Shown here in pieces: positions 1 through 12,078 of a DNA stretch of 60,000 nucleotides. Source of the DNA: Takakia lepidozioides. Taxonomy: Eukaryota > Streptophyta > Takakiopsida > Takakiales > Takakiaceae. The notes beneath the pieces were generated by a model that was not told the origin of the DNA, searched no databases, and worked only from the letters and a program-made list of their open reading frames with translations. The translations under genes and the position numbers were made by a program. Position 1 is the stretch's first letter. Every line of letters starts with the position of its first letter. Where the stretch lies: assembly GCA_030704615.1 (NCBI GenBank), contig CM060731.1:64586756-64646755 (forward strand), read 5' to 3'.

Positions 1-135
1 GGGGTGTCTTACTACCAATGTCAGCCCCTGACAGAGGTAGGTTCTGTCCCTTTGGTTTCCGCTCAAACTGGGCGCGGGGTCAATGGCCACAAGGCTACGG
101 CAAACAACGTCCTATGAGTACATTCTTTCCGTTGT
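1..135 (+). mobile_element. LINE 3'-end fragment
   Basis: The stretch matches, with few differences, the 3' end of the EN-RT LINE found elsewhere in the window (reverse strand near 34,740-34,940 and 38,450-38,560; forward strand near 42,180-42,275). Shared marks are CCCCTGACAGAGGTAG, a GGGGTCAATGGCCACAAGG block and the terminal CATGAGTACATTCT-like tail. Only the last few codons and the 3' tail of the element are present. The rest would lie to the left of the window or was lost by 5' truncation. Confidence 0.75.
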
Positions 136-2819
136 TCCAGACAAACGGCTTGGAACCCATGTTGAGTTGCAGATGGAGCGTCAGACGTTGGATGTGAGAG
201 AGGATCTTCACAAAAGCCCTGCTGATTTGAGGATTTTGTGGGTGTCAAAGATCCTTTACTGGTCTGGGTGCATGCCCGAGCAAGGTGCCCAAATCCTTTG
301 CATTTTTGACAATGATTTGGAGGTACATCGTATGCGACAGGTTGCTCAAGGAAGCCCTCGTCCGTATACAAGGATATCCACAAAGCCAGGATGAGTATGC
401 GAAAAGAAGTTTGAAGTCTTTCGAGAATTTGAAGTCTTTCGAGAATTCACAGTCTTTCCTGCACTTTGTGGAACGATTGCACAACTGTGAACCTTCAATG
501 AAATTTTGAAAGGATCCACAATTTTACTGTGCGATGTGTAATTTATCAAACCTCATTCATTGCTGGTGAGAATGGCCCTCAAACATGGGTACAGATGTTC
601 TAGCCTATGGACAGAACAGAAACCTTGGGATGGATTCCGTTTCCTAGAATGTGAGATTCACTGTACCTGTTCTTACTTCCTCCACTTTTCTCCCCTTATC
701 CACTCAGTGGCAGGCCCCACACAGTTGATTTAAGAGAATTGAAATGCACACACAAATGAGCAATTCATCTAGAAAGGAAGATGTGATATTTTGAACATCG
801 AAGTCACACAAAACACAGCATCAATCTAGATTGAGTGCAGGAGAGCGGCACTGGTCAAACACCCATGTCCTTGGTCTTGAATGCAACCAGTGGTAGGGAT
901 AGTGTCAACAGGAGAGATATTTGCAACTTCTTGGTAAGATATCTGTCCAATTACCCACAGAGGAATCTGAGGCAATGGCAGCCCGCATGGAAAGGTCTGA
1001 AGCAGGAAGCAACCATTGTGCCAGTAGCTTTATCCGCCCTTGTCTGCAGCTCCCTTCCATCCCCGCAAGCTGAACTCCCACCGATCCCGTTCCTACATTT
1101 GGATCATATTTATCAAAGGATCCAACATTGTGAAGGCTGTTAAAATGCTCCACTGCCTTCTTGTGAATGCTTGATGAAACTACTTGCCTACTTGAGCATC
1201 TATGATAGCCCTCGAAGCTTCCGTAGGTACAATGCCAAAACAGGGTGAGAAGAAGGCCGTGTACCTTTTGTGCACATTACATTCTATTTGGTAGCCTTCT
1301 CATTGTGCAGGTGTGATAAGGAAAGAGTTGGCAACAGCTGAGACAGGTAGACGGGTGCGAAAGTTCATATGTGATTCAGCGGATGAGAGCGATGCAGACA
1401 TGGAGGACGACGACCCAACGGAGGTGAGATGGTCGGTTCCGCAAGGGGAAGATGGGATTTTCGAAAGCCTGGCCAAAATCGTCAGTTTGTGTGACAAAAC
1501 TTCTATCACCTCTGACATGAAATCTGGAAGACATCAAGCAAAGACAAACATCCAACTGAAGTTCTATTGGAATCTGGAGATCATGTAGTTGATTTGATAT
1601 GCTCCTGAAGGACTCAGCTGTAACCTCTCGAGAAAACTGAACACCTTCTAACGTGAAGCTCCAAGCGAGCTCCAAAACAGACACACCAAGTCAAGATCCT
1701 ACTACCCAGATAAAATCCTTGGCAACCAAATGGCTTCAACACCACACACTACAGAGGTACTACGGAGTTTGACGAATGATTTCCGCAGATAAATAGACAA
1801 GCCTGGGAAAAAGATTTTCTGATTATTCCACTCCCTATGCCTGTCGGTTTGAAGTCACCAACAGACCTGCTGTTTCAAAAATGGAATGAAAGTCCACCAC
1901 GAATGGATGTGGAGTTTGACAGTATCGTTTTACCTTGGTTGTAGTGTCTCAGTGACATTGCAAAGCACCTTTAACTTCCGCCTCTGAACCTACACTGCAG
2001 CATGCTTCGCCGAAGATGCAATTAAAGCAGCTGTGAAAGATTATCAGGCCAAGAAGGCAAAGAGGGCAGACGGGTCCAAACCCCATGATAGAATTGCTGC
2101 AGCAGCAGCCTGAATCTGCAACTTCCCAGAGTTTATAGTTTATGTACATTTACTAGACGGCATTCCTCTCATGCAGAGAAAATGGAAAATAACAACAGAA
2201 GTGAAGAACCATTTGTGGGATTTAGCCTTCGTAGTTGTTTGAGAGAAGGAAAATTTTCACCTAGCCATTACCTACTTTAGTGTCACAGTCACACCCATCA
2301 GTGGTTGTCATCACACTTTCGTCAAAAGGGTTTCAATTCTCCTACCCTGATCAACTGCTGATCTAGTGCCCATTCCTCAGGAGTCGGACATTACGGACCT
2401 AAACGCGATGGTGGCCACGCGGGCTGCGGAGCGAAATTGCCGATGTCCTCACTGTGTAGAACCAACGCCCATCGCCCATCGAAGACCTACCCTTGTTCGA
2501 CTTTGAGACGGGGTTACATGTTGAAGTCAGTCTAAATGCCCACTAGTGCATTGAGCTGTATGCAAGGTGCATTGGATGCCGTGCATAAAATGTGTGAGTT
2601 GGCCCAAGCTTCAAGATTTCCCTTTTCCAAAGCTTCCGTTGAAGTGACACAACAAGCATCGATTATGATGGTGTAATCCAACTCGAGCGAGTAAAGCTCA
2701 GGGTACCTGTGCCATCAAATAGAGCAACAGAGAAGCTGCACCGCTTCTCTGCGCTGGCATCTTTGCTCAAAGTCCTCAGTGTGCACAATCCCTCTTTGAA
2801 CTCAACTTTTCTAGGCTGG
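136..2819. other. No recognisable gene; possible acidic exon near 1,312-1,588
   Basis: I see no recognisable gene or repeat in most of this stretch. The only segment with protein-like character is about 1,312-1,588 on the plus strand. It follows a GTGCAG acceptor-like site and encodes an acidic run (DSADESDADMEDDDPTE) and then unremarkable sequence. No partner exons are obvious, so I do not call it a gene. Confidence 0.25.
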
Positions 2820-3330
2820 AATTCAGTTATAGTGGGGATAATACGACCAGTGCCACAGGCAGACAAAGGACATATGTTTTGAACCCGAGTAGTTGTAGAC
2901 GGCTCTGGATGGAGAGTTCGTGTTACTAGGCTTTCCCGTGCCTGCGCTGGCAGCGCCTTATGGACTGCAACCAGCACTGGAAACGAAATGTATCTGCAAC
3001 ATGACCAGCCCCTTTTCCATCCCTTGATACTGTTGCATACCGACCAAGAAAGGAGGAATCACAAGAGCGGCATATCCAGCTTGCACTCTGCCGTCTCCGA
3101 TTTCTCGCACATGGAAGGATTTTTCAAGCAATTTTAGGGTTTCTATGTATAGACCACAAAATACAAAGCAGGGCTGGAATAGTAAAAGGGAAGTGGGTGG
3201 CGAGCAAAGAAGGTCCGAGTATCAGAGGCTCAAGGCTGAGGCTCTCTTCCAGAAAAGATCTTGCTTATGAAATGTGAGCTCACTCCTTTTTTGGGGAAAT
3301 TCGTAACGCAGGGCAAGGACACGAATGACA
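2820..3330 (+). repeat. Dispersed repeat also found at 31,557-31,975
   Basis: The stretch is shared, with small indels, with 31,557-31,975. Landmarks in both are CCAGTGCCACAGGCAGACAA, GAACCCGAGTAGTTGTAGAC, CATGACCAGCCCCTTTTCC and CACTCCTTTTTTGGGGAAAT. In this copy it runs directly into a ParB-like coding fragment, so it is probably the 5' part of that gene. In the other copy it stops at GGGCAAG and meets an F-box gene. No long open frame crosses it. Confidence 0.7.
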
Positions 3331-3703
3331 TTCAAAAGTTGGAACAGGATTTTTGCCATGGGTACATAGAGGGTCAATCTGTTTTTTACGTTTCCTTGAC
3401 GGACTCCGGTGGCAGAGAGGTGTTGGTGGACGAGTCCATTGTTGGAGGCTGGGATCCTATCTAGCGACAGATAAACGAGGAGTTCGAATCTATCATTTGC
3501 AAGAGGCTCGTCACCCAGCCTTTCTCAGGCAAGATGTTTCATGTCTGGGATGGCAACCACCGATTGCTTGCCTAGAGGAACATGATCGAGAGATATCATA
3601 GCACCGAGGATGAGTGGCACTACTCTGTGGCCTCAATGGTGTTGGATCCCAAGGGAAACGTCACTGCACTATTGACGGCAATGCATGACGTTAACAAGTA
3701 AGT
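3228..3703 (+). pseudogene. ParB-like domain fragment of a ParB-methyltransferase-type gene
   Basis: Pieces of translation match exon 2 of the intact gene at 19,691-25,094. Examples are LEQDFCHGYIEGQSVFYVSL against LESDFVHGYRLGAQVFYVSL, the diagnostic VWDGNHRLLAW, and a VLDPKGNVTALLTAMHDVNK end followed by a GTAAGT donor, just as in the intact gene. The frame is interrupted by a stop after GGWDPI near 3,462, by a stop right after LLAW near 3,571, and by at least one frameshift. It is a dead single-domain fragment. It is cut off downstream by gypsy DNA. Confidence 0.75.
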
Positions 3704-3789
3704 GTCTTCTTCCCCTTTTATTGTTTGACATTTTTCCATGTCTATCTGTTCGCTTTTAGCACTCACTGATTACATACCACTGTATGTGA

Positions 3790-4179
3790 CAGGGGAACTG
3801 ATCCTAGCCTCTGACACTCATCACAACTCTTACAATACTTGTGTACATCCTTGAACAAAGTAGGCCACCAGTAACCTGCAAGTAGTATCTTTCTACTGGT
3901 AGTCTCTTCTCCAAAATGACCTTCAGCCACTCATTTATGAACTTCCTCCAAAACTTTATTTACTTCATGGTGGTACAAGCATCGTTTAAGTACTCCATCA
4001 GGTCCTAGCTTATACATTCTGCCCCCTACCATAGTATAAGGTAAAGCCTTGATAGCGATTCTCTTCCTCTGCTCCTTTCCATAACTAGGTGGGCACTGAC
4101 TATGAGTAAGGTGGTATCTGATTGGCCACTGCCAATCTAACCAGTCATCTGCACTTCCCTGCACCTCCACTGCAAACAA
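3790..4179 (-). pseudogene. Ty3/gypsy integrase N-terminal zinc finger (HHCC) fragment
   Basis: Read on the minus strand, this encodes a piece ending EVNKVLEEVHK, then (after an in-frame TGA) VAEGHFGEETTSRKILLAGY and a CKSCDECQRLGS motif. This is the HHCC zinc-binding region that precedes the catalytic core of Ty3/gypsy integrases. The TGA sits where a CGA arginine codon would fit. The fragment is joined to gag sequence at 4,467-5,748 with protease, reverse transcriptase and RNase H missing, so the element has a large internal deletion. Confidence 0.75.
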
Positions 4180-4466
4180 ACTCGCATCAGGTAGTTGGTC
4201 GTCTACTCCTGTAGCGGCAGCCTGTGCCTACAATAAGATGCCACAGCCAATAGCTGTCCAATGGTAATCTCCGCTTTGGACTGGCATATTACTTCAGCCA
4301 AAGTCCCTTCATTACTTTACATTTCTGCAACTTCTTTCTTCCTTTCATCCTCACTCACTTCCTCTTCTCTTTCAGAATCAGATGAATCTGCCATAGGAAT
4401 ATCAGTACTCTTCTGCATTTCCCTTATGGTATCTGCCACTTCCTTGTGCAGTTCCTTCTCATCTCT

Positions 4467-5748
4467 CTAAGCCTCATCATCTTCAGGCACATCACTGCCA
4501 TCTTCTTTATCATCACCTTCCTCATCTACTGGAGGTATTAATTTAGCTTTGCTTATGGTTACTATCATTGTACTTACTTCTGGTACAACACATGGCCTAA
4601 CCATATGAACTGCCACCACCGGCCTCTCATTCACAAGAGCTCTCATCTCATTCTGGTGTCTGATCCAGAACGGACAGGCTGCCTTGCGATGTCTTGCCTG
4701 ATTACAATGGTAACACATTTCTTCCCCATTAGGTCCTCGCCCTTGGTCTGTTCTGGGATTGTTTCTGTAATCCTAATTCCCTGGCTAGTAATTCCCCCTT
4801 GGATTACCCTGATAGTTGCCTCTGGAATTTCCTTAGTAATTCCCTCTTGGATTACCTCTCATTTTCATGCCATTGTTATAACCACCAGGCCTACCATAGT
4901 GGTCGTGATCACTGTTTCTTCTTGGCTGGGGTTGCACTTGATGCACCCTTACTTGCCTAGGTTCTCTTGCAGCTGTCCTTCTGTTGTAGTAACAATTCTC
5001 AGTAGAATGGTTATCCATTTTACAGATAGTACAGTGTTTCTCCTTCATGTGGCATTCAGTGGTGGTATGGCCTTCATTCTGGCATTTTGCACACCAAACA
5101 CCCTTCCTCCAATATGTTGCAGCCTCCGTAACATACTTCTTTAAGATTTCTTCTAATCTTTTCTCATAGTTTCTTCAACTTTTCCTTCCTCTTACTCTTC
5201 CTCTTCCTCTTAAGCTCTTGCTCTTCTTCCTCATCTGACTCATCCTCAGAGTCCTCATCATCCATTTTCTCTCTCCTGAGCATTCCCAATTGCTCAATTC
5301 TGTTCGCTGTTTCAAATGCCTCATCCACTGTATTATGGGGTAACATATCCACTTTCTTTTGCAACTCTGGTCTTAGTCCACTCACAAACCAAGTCTTCTG
5401 TAAACCTGGTGCTGGTACAGCAGCCAACTTTTTCATCATCAATTCCATCTTTTCCATATACTCTTCAACAGTTTCATGCTTCTTTTGCTTTAACTGTTGT
5501 AAACTTCCATATACTTCATCCTCAGTTTTACTTGTCCTGAACCTATTTCGGAATGTCGTATTCAAGCCATTCCAGGTTAGGAAATGATAATTAGGGAATC
5601 TTGCATACCATTCACTTGCTTTCTTTATAAATGAACAAGGAAACAGTCTCATCTTGGCATCATCGTCATTCTCATTGTTCTTGAGTGTGCAAATAAGGTG
5701 GATGTGGAGGCCAACCTTAAGTTGCAGAAAGAGTTGGAGGAAACTCAA
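4467..5748 (-). pseudogene. Ty3/gypsy gag polyprotein with zinc knuckles, broken
   Basis: The first part (5,748-5,164, 194 codons) has the retrotransposon gag core: KKASEWYARFPN, then LQQLKQKKHETVEEYMEKME, WFVSGLRPELQKKVDML and a basic/acidic tail. Further on are two Cys/His knuckle remnants: CTICKMDNHSTENC near 5,000 and CYHCNQARHRKAACPF near 4,700. Together they form a capsid-plus-nucleocapsid layout. The frame is split by stops and shifts between about 4,720 and 5,160. The 5' end meets an unrelated plus-strand coiled-coil ORF at about 5,698, a nested-insertion or rearrangement boundary. Confidence 0.8.
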
Positions 5749-7867
5749 TTTGCTCTACAGCTTGCGAAGGAAAACCTGATTGAAGCAAGTCTGGAGCAGG
5801 AGAAGTTGCATAAAATACACAAACAACAGCTATACCAATTGCAGGTGAAGCATGAGGGAAAATTGCAGGAAGTGAAGTTGCTTCATACAGAGTTGGAGGC
5901 AGTTCATTAGAAAATGACCATCCAATGTGCCACACTAACAACTACTCTGGAGCTGACTGCATTAGAAGTTAAGAATCAAGCTGAGAGATGTTTAATGGTG
6001 GAGGCTGAGTCAGTGGAGCAGACGAAATTCATTGCTGACTTGAGGGCTATTATCCGTTGCAATGATAATACTTTTCAACAGTATAGTCAGGTTAAAGCTC
6101 AGAAGGACAGGTACATCCTTGAGTTGCAGCAAACACTCACAGAATTACGTGCTTTTCCACAATTCAAGTAGTTGTACAGAAGCTCATGGCTTAAGAGACA
6201 TGGGGGAGTGTCGGAGCTTTCGGTGACTAACAAGGCTTGGAAGGAAGCCAATAATCTGTCTGCTGTCTATGCAGCTCTGGTTGAACCTCATGTGAAGTGC
6301 ATGAAGAGTTTATAGCAGCAGTTGCAAACATATAGACTCAAGGAGGAGTAGAATCTCAGTGGTGCTACACAGGACTTGGTAGATAATCATTTTTTGCAAA
6401 AATGGGTAACACAAGGGCCAGTGAAAGGGAAGACACCAAGAAAGCTCACCCAAGATGAGATGAATGATCTCAGGCTACAAGTGCAGAACATTGCCACAAC
6501 CACTATAGATAATGTCTATAGTCGGATAGTTGAGTTGCAGGACGATGTAGAGGGGCTGCAGACTCAAGTGGATGACTTGAGCTCCAACGTTGACAAAAGA
6601 GCCTTTGTTCCTGAGGAAGAGCTCATGGCTACTTATCTGCACGCCAGGACTCTGATTTTCCAATCTTCATCACAGGAGGTGCAAGACTTGCCAACAACAG
6701 GAGGGACAGTGGCGCCAATATCACAGCAACCACAGCAGATCGACAATGTTGATACCATGGCACTGCAACAATCTGAGGTTTGGGGGGATGCTTCTTTTAC
6801 CCCACCTAAGACTTCTGCTGCACTTGAGTACAATCGGGCTATGATTATGCCCTTCAACCAAATTCCCATTGTTATGGATTTGGCTTGGAAAGAATTCAGT
6901 CCTCCAGAGTCTTTGACACACTATTACCAGATCATGCGCATTTGGTTGCCGGTGGCAACTCGGACTAAGGTTCTTCCGAATAACCGACCCATTGAGGATC
7001 ACCATTTTGCACGGTACTGGTCTAAGGCAGGCACCATGCTGAAGGGATTAATTGTCTTCCAGATTGTTCATGGGTACAATATCTACACCAAGACCAAGGA
7101 GGTATCTAGTTTGGTCATGGGTTGTGGACTATACTATGCTGCTTGTTTCATTTCACGCTATCACGTTGAGCAGCAAAAGATGCAGACTTATTCCAAGTCT
7201 GAGGATCATTGGATGATACCTTCAGTTCCATCCCATACATATCTGTATGATATGAGGATCATGTTGCAGAAGGATCCCCAACTTCGTTCTTGGTTCAATT
7301 TTGCTTTGGACAACTTGGCCAAAGAAAACTTGGATCTTGACCACATTTTTTCTAAGGGACATGAAGCCAGGAAATGGTTACACTGTTCTAATGTCATTGG
7401 CACACCCCTCACTATATAGACAATGAGCTGCGGGAGTATACTAATTTTGCCCGCAAGAGATTGATACAAGTTTTAAAGTTTCAGCTTCCAGACATGGTGG
7501 GCCAACACCGTATGCCACGCAGGATTCCTGAGAAGCCACTTAAGGTCCGGGCACCGAAAGGCCATAGGGGGGAAGATGATTTTGATACTACTGGTACTAC
7601 TACTCTGCTACTACTGGATCTATAGAGGAACCTTTTGACATGGCTGAGGACTATGCAATATAAATGGCAGAGAAGAAACGACAGGGATCTCCTATGCCTG
7701 AGAAGTTACCTCCTTATCAGCCAAAGGAAGGGCAGTCATTTCCATTTGGTGGGCAGTCATCTCCACCAGCCAACGACAGGGCTCGGGCTCGCACATAGAG
7801 CCCTCCACGGGACTCTCACCGACAGAAGGGTCCTCGTTCACAAAGGTTTGCTGATCCTAAACAGTAA
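5698..7867 (+). pseudogene. Element-borne coiled-coil structural ORF with recurrent TAG stops
   Basis: One reading frame runs from about 5,698 to 7,419 and is interrupted only by TAG codons, at 5,908, 6,169, 6,313 and 6,349. Two frame changes near 7,400 and 7,615 then carry it on to about 7,867. The N-terminal half is a heptad-rich coiled coil (LQKELEETQFALQLAKENLI; later VELQDDVEGLQTQVDDLSS). The middle has a globular segment containing YWSKAGTMLKGLIVFQIVHG. The C terminus is proline- and basic-rich. It is followed by a purine tract and an LTR-like start, so it is probably the last ORF of an LTR element. I cannot assign a family. Confidence 0.55.
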
Positions 7868-8039
7868 ACCGTGAGGACACGGCTTTTTGAGAGGGGGAGG
7901 GTGTTAGAGGGCTACTTGGGACTTAGACGTTTTTACGGGTTCTGTGGGGTACCCTTAATTTTTGCGCAGACTTATGAATGGTAGACTGAGACCAACAGGA
8001 GTCTTAGGGGTGGCAGACGCAGGCTTTAGGGGGGGTAGA

Positions 8040-8215
8040 CAACTTGTCACAGTCTATCACATCCAGACACAGTCTGACACAGCCCAACACAACTTCGCAT
8101 AGCCAGTCACAGCCCGACACAGCTTCGCACAGCCAGTCACAGCCCGACACAACTTTACACAGCTAGTCACAGCTCGGCACAGCTTGACACAGCCTGTCAC
8201 AGTGTACATGGGGAA
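8040..8215 (+). repeat. Minisatellite of CACAGCCNGACACAGC-type units
   Basis: The stretch is built of imperfect units of about 10-30 bases around CACAGCCCGACACAGCTT and AGCCAGTCACAGCC. The same repeat, reverse-complemented, lies at 12,115-12,240, where it encodes the C-terminal tail of an integrase ORF. Here no reading frame uses it. Confidence 0.8.
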
Positions 8216-8310
8216 CAATTATCATTGACAGGGAACGACTGTGTGGGAACGACATCTGCAGATGAAACGTGTTACTTCAGGGGTGACGGTTAGTTAGTTA
8301 GGTGGTTAGA

Positions 8311-8822
8311 ACAGTTTGCGGGTAGATTAGGCAGGGCGGCAACAGGAAGATGATCGCTTCTGGAGGAGGGCGACTTGTTCAAAAAAAAGGAAACGTAACG
8401 GAGAGCGGAAACAGTGAAGAAGAGATGATGACTTGATTGAGCCTTAATTCATGCAAGCTGTAAAATTATACAATAGGGTAGATTAGGGACACCATGGCAT
8501 ATGCATGATACATGATTGATCTTAATCCGATATTGAATCGATACAAACATACTGTGTAGAGAGACATGAGAAAAGTTATGGAATGAATGCATGATTAATT
8601 GGAACATAGTAGATACTGAAGCAATCTGATGCTTCAGTATATACGGTAAGGTAAATTGATAACATGAAGGCAAGAAGGAATACAAATAGGAAGCACAACC
8701 ATGATACACTAGCTGTAGGTCATGATTGATTGTTCTGAGCGGGCTGAGTGCTTAGAGATATCCAACTCTTCTATCTTGGAGTTTCCACCTCGGATAGCGA
8801 AGGGATGGGTGAGTAAAAGCCG
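8311..8822 (+). repeat. Direct repeat copy 1 (LTR part)
   Basis: This copy matches 13,303-13,823 in the same orientation. Landmarks are AATTCATGCAAGCT, GTGTAGAGAGAC, GATACACTAGCTGTAGGTCA and TTGGAGTTTCCACCTCGGAT. Divergence is concentrated in the first 120 bases. The copies either flank a composite retroelement or are two LTRs of one family. Confidence 0.8.
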
Positions 8823-8854
8823 ACCATACTGGGGAACTGGGTCATGAATAAGAT

Positions 8855-10307
8855 GTGACAGGCATCTGGTGGGATCATGGTGGTTGGAGAATTAAAGAAT
8901 TTGATGTGAATCGAATTCCCTGTGGAACTGAGAAGGAAAGATTGTCCAAACAATTCTTTCAGAGGTTCTTGGAATTGTCAAACGGTTGTAAAGAAAACAT
9001 TCTTAAGAGAGTGCATGATGCTGACCCTGAGTGGGGTTTGGAGAAAGAAGTGATAAAGATTTATCAGGTGGCCTGTAGCACGTTGGTTATCAACACTGGT
9101 TTATGTGATAGCATTGCTATCCATTAAGCGAGTAGAGTTTGAAGGCTGGGAGGAAAGGAAGGTGAATGTTTATACTCATATGCATGTGGAGCTTGTACTG
9201 GTAAAGAATTGGATTCCAAAGGATATTTTGTGGATCAAACTCACACCAAGAACAACTTTTCAGACTTGTTTGTTATATGGTTATATGGTAACGGAGACTT
9301 CTAGTATAGCCAAGGGTGCATTGAAGCTTGAAAGAAACCCAGGCATACACGAGAGATACTACAGAAGAGAGTTTGGTTATTGCCACATTAAAGAAATGAA
9401 AGACATGGGACATGAGTGATGAAAGAGAAGCTAGACTCCAGAGATATTCAGCAAAAAAAGAAAGTTATCTGAAAGCTAATTATCCATATCTTTGGGAGAG
9501 AGGAATAGACATAGGGGAATCATCTGGACCTCTCACACCATCAGAGAGTACATCACCCATACCGGAAGAACTAGAGTTGGATGCCACTCCTTCTTTTTCT
9601 TTGCAAGAAAGATTAAGAGAATTGGTACAAGAAGAAGATCAACCACGAGGTGAAAGATACATCCCTGGATAAAAGATTTGACAAAAATCTTTGATAAGAG
9701 TTGGCATGGAACACCAAAAGCAGGAACTCCAGTTTCTAAAACAGAAGATGAAGAAGGAGGAGAGGATGTGGTAGAGCCAACGGAGAGTTCAAACTCTCCA
9801 ACACCATTGTAATTGAGTTACATGAGTGAAGAAGAAGAAACCCAAGGGCAAAACTTGGAAGATGAAAACAGAGAGAAGAAATTGGAAGATGAAGAGTATG
9901 AAGAAGTAGACCCAACAGCTGAGGTTGAGACTACAACCAGGACATCCCAACCCATTGGACCTGGATCAAGTGGAGCACTTGGATCACAGGCTAACGAAGG
10001 TGTCGGCTCAGGGGGATCAAGCGAGCAGCCTGGATCTGGCTCTGGGGGGACAGGGAGTGTGGAAAGTAGTGCAACTGGAGCTGGGAATACTGTGAATATA
10101 GTGAGGCCAGTAGCAAGGAGTGCTCAGGGACCAGCACTTGGTGGAAGTTCCACCACAACTACCACAGGTCCTCAAGAACCAGCACCAGCAAGGGGGCCAG
10201 CACCTATCAGTGGGCAGGGGGTAGGGCCACAGATGGCGTTACAACCAACACGGGCAAAACCACATTTTCCAATATATTCAGGAAAGGGGATTCTGATGTA
10301 CACATGA
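8855..10307 (+). pseudogene. Retroelement gag-like ORF, multiply broken
   Basis: Successive open pieces on the plus strand (8,855-9,127; 9,105-9,419; 9,412-9,672; 9,813-10,307) read as parts of one protein. The first pieces are a folded region with WGLEKEVIKIYQVACSTLV and VELVLVKNWIPKDILW. Then come a charged linker (YSAKKESYLKANYPYLWERG), an acidic stretch, and a Gly/Ser/Thr-rich tail ending KPHFPIYSGKG, which resembles the start of a gag capsid region. It starts immediately after the LTR-like repeat, as an internal region would. At about 10,307 it is cut by sequence of opposite orientation. No defining domain is visible. Confidence 0.45.
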
Positions 10308-10323
10308 ACGAAGGTCACCCTTC

Positions 10324-11404
10324 TCAATTTCTGCCACTACTTGCTCTGTAGTGGGGATGTCCAACCTTTCTCCTTCCACAGTAACAGACAACATGTATAA
10401 TCTGAGTTACCTTTGGGGCAACCGGGTCAACTGGCTGTGGTGGCTGTGGTGGCTGTGGTACTGAGGTAACTTCTTCCTCCCTATCCAAAGGCCGTGCTTC
10501 CAGCAATAACAGCCCCTTGTGCTGCTGCTCCTCATCCTGCACAAGAGCTATGGAAAACATCATCTTGTGGTTTCCTTGTAGCTAGTGGATCTGCCACTAC
10601 AGTCGCATCCCGCTTCTGTCTCTTGGACTGGTGTTGCCCCTCCAATCCCCCTTCACCTTGTGAAGAGCCCTGCTCCTCAACTACAGTTGTGGCTGTCTCA
10701 AACACTCCCATCACCTTGCGTTCTCGCGCATCAAGTAAACAAGAGTCAAAGATAAGGCCAGACACAACGATCGAGGATTTAGCAGTAGTTTTTTGTAACC
10801 GCTTCATCTCCTCTACCAGACCATTGTACATCATCTCCGCCCAAGCTACATCCTCTCCTCTCAAGGCTTTCAGTACCTCCTCCGTGAAAGATTTGCTAAG
10901 ATACTATTGGTTCTATTTCATGGCAAACAGAACGTTCAGTATTTTGCCAACTTCCCTTAACCCTGGATACTCGACCTTGGTGCAGGTGTATCCCTGGGTC
11001 CTGAAGAAACTCATTTCTTGGAATAGATCCCCTATTTGCAATCTTGCCTTGTGCTCATCCACGTTCACATTACCAGATGGCAATTCAAACAGTTGTTGCA
11101 AGTACTGCGGAGTAACCTCTATATCCACTCCCTTCACATGGGTAACTCCTGTCTGAGGCTCAAAGTTCTGAATGAATTGGATCATCAACCCCCGATGATG
11201 CAAAGACCACTCTTTCCGTAGCAACCTTTCCAATCGCAGCTCCTTCAGCAGCTGCACTGCCTGTGGCGTAGCAATTGTCTGCTTTTGTAAAATCGTGGTG
11301 CTCTTCACTCTGAGATCCTCCATCCCCCTAATTCTCTTCATCCCGGACAAACAAGAAGGCCTTGTTTGGAATAGCTGTAGGAAAGCTTGCAGGGCGAAAA
11401 ACAT
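10324..11404 (-). pseudogene. Unassigned retroelement ORF (minus strand)
   Basis: Two open pieces (11,404-10,913 and 10,864-10,532) are separated by two stops and read as one protein. It has an alpha-helical N-terminal part with LLKELRLERLLRKEWSLHHR and FELPSGNVNVDEHKARLQIG, and a C-terminal part with a basic stretch (QSKRQKRD) that could act in nuclear import. A further piece, 10,563-10,324, is Pro/Gln-rich. Size and style resemble the middle of the plus-strand ORF at 5,698-7,867, but I see no clear alignment. It belongs to the surrounding element DNA rather than to a host gene. Confidence 0.4.
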
Positions 11405-11449
11405 GAAAGTATGGTTGGCACATAATGAAACGGGTAAATGAGTGTAAGC

Positions 11450-12061
11450 CTATGGGGCTTGCAAATAGTGAGTGAGAGAGAATGTACTTTCAACCCGTCC
11501 GTCCTTGCGCCACTGCGTAAGAAGCAGAGCTAGCGTATAGTCTGTGATATCCGCCATAGCTATAAAGCTATAGCTTTGATTGCCCCTCCCGTCGAGACGC
11601 TGGTTATCCGGAGCAACCCCTACTCTTCCGCTCATAATTTTTTTAATTTCTTGTTCTTGTTTCTTGAATGGAACCACTTGCATAAAATTCACGTTCCTGA
11701 TTGGTCATTGCCTCAATGGGTAATTTCTCAATTTTACCCTCATATGTTCACATTCCAAGTTGGAATGCCCACTAGGACTGCACATGTGGCAAAGGTCCCC
11801 CTTTGCCGGACGCATAAAGGGTTCCGTTACCTGCCCTCTGGATGCATTAATGGGCCCGTAATTAGTTTCGGCTGACGTACCGAGTAGGTACTTTGACGGC
11901 CCTGTTTGTCTTCTTGCATGATGGTGCCCGCTATTGCAGTACATGCAATGCGGAGCGCTTTGCCCCTTAGGGCACGTGTTTGATTTCAAACACTCTCCCG
12001 TCTCCCTCTGTCCGCGTGGCACATTTTCCGAGTTTGACTTCCAAACTGCCTTTACACTCAC
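11450..12061 (-). pseudogene. Zinc-knuckle-bearing retroelement fragment
   Basis: The piece at 12,061-11,705 encodes a C-x2-C-x4-H-x4-C knuckle, CHMCSPSGHSNLEC, typical of retrotransposon nucleocapsid, and an upstream Cys/His cluster (CMYCNSGHHHARRQ) that is a worn second knuckle. The piece at 11,692-11,450 continues on the same strand with no recognisable motif. They sit immediately downstream of the integrase ORF in the minus-strand sense, an unusual place for nucleocapsid, so the arrangement is probably rearranged. Confidence 0.5.
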
Positions 12062-12078
12062 CGGCCACTTCCCTGACG

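Larger units (their letters stand above)
7885..8822 (+). mobile_element. Polypurine tract and probable 3' LTR
   Basis: Directly after the coiled-coil ORF is a purine-rich tract, GAGAGGGGGAGGG, followed by TGTTAGAGGGC. This is the usual arrangement of polypurine tract and TG-starting 3' LTR. The last 512 bases (8,311-8,822) recur as a direct repeat at 13,303-13,823, and similarity ends sharply after GAGTAAAAGCCG in both, giving a likely LTR right border. A terminal CA is not evident there, so the border is approximate. Confidence 0.5.

Noticed and set aside
4605-5144. Long plus-strand ORF of 179 codons
   Set aside because: It is the complement of the gag and zinc-knuckle coding strand, with composition typical of a shadow frame.
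10494-11156. Plus-strand ORF of 220 codons
   Set aside because: It lies opposite the minus-strand element ORF, which has the more protein-like composition and continues beyond it.
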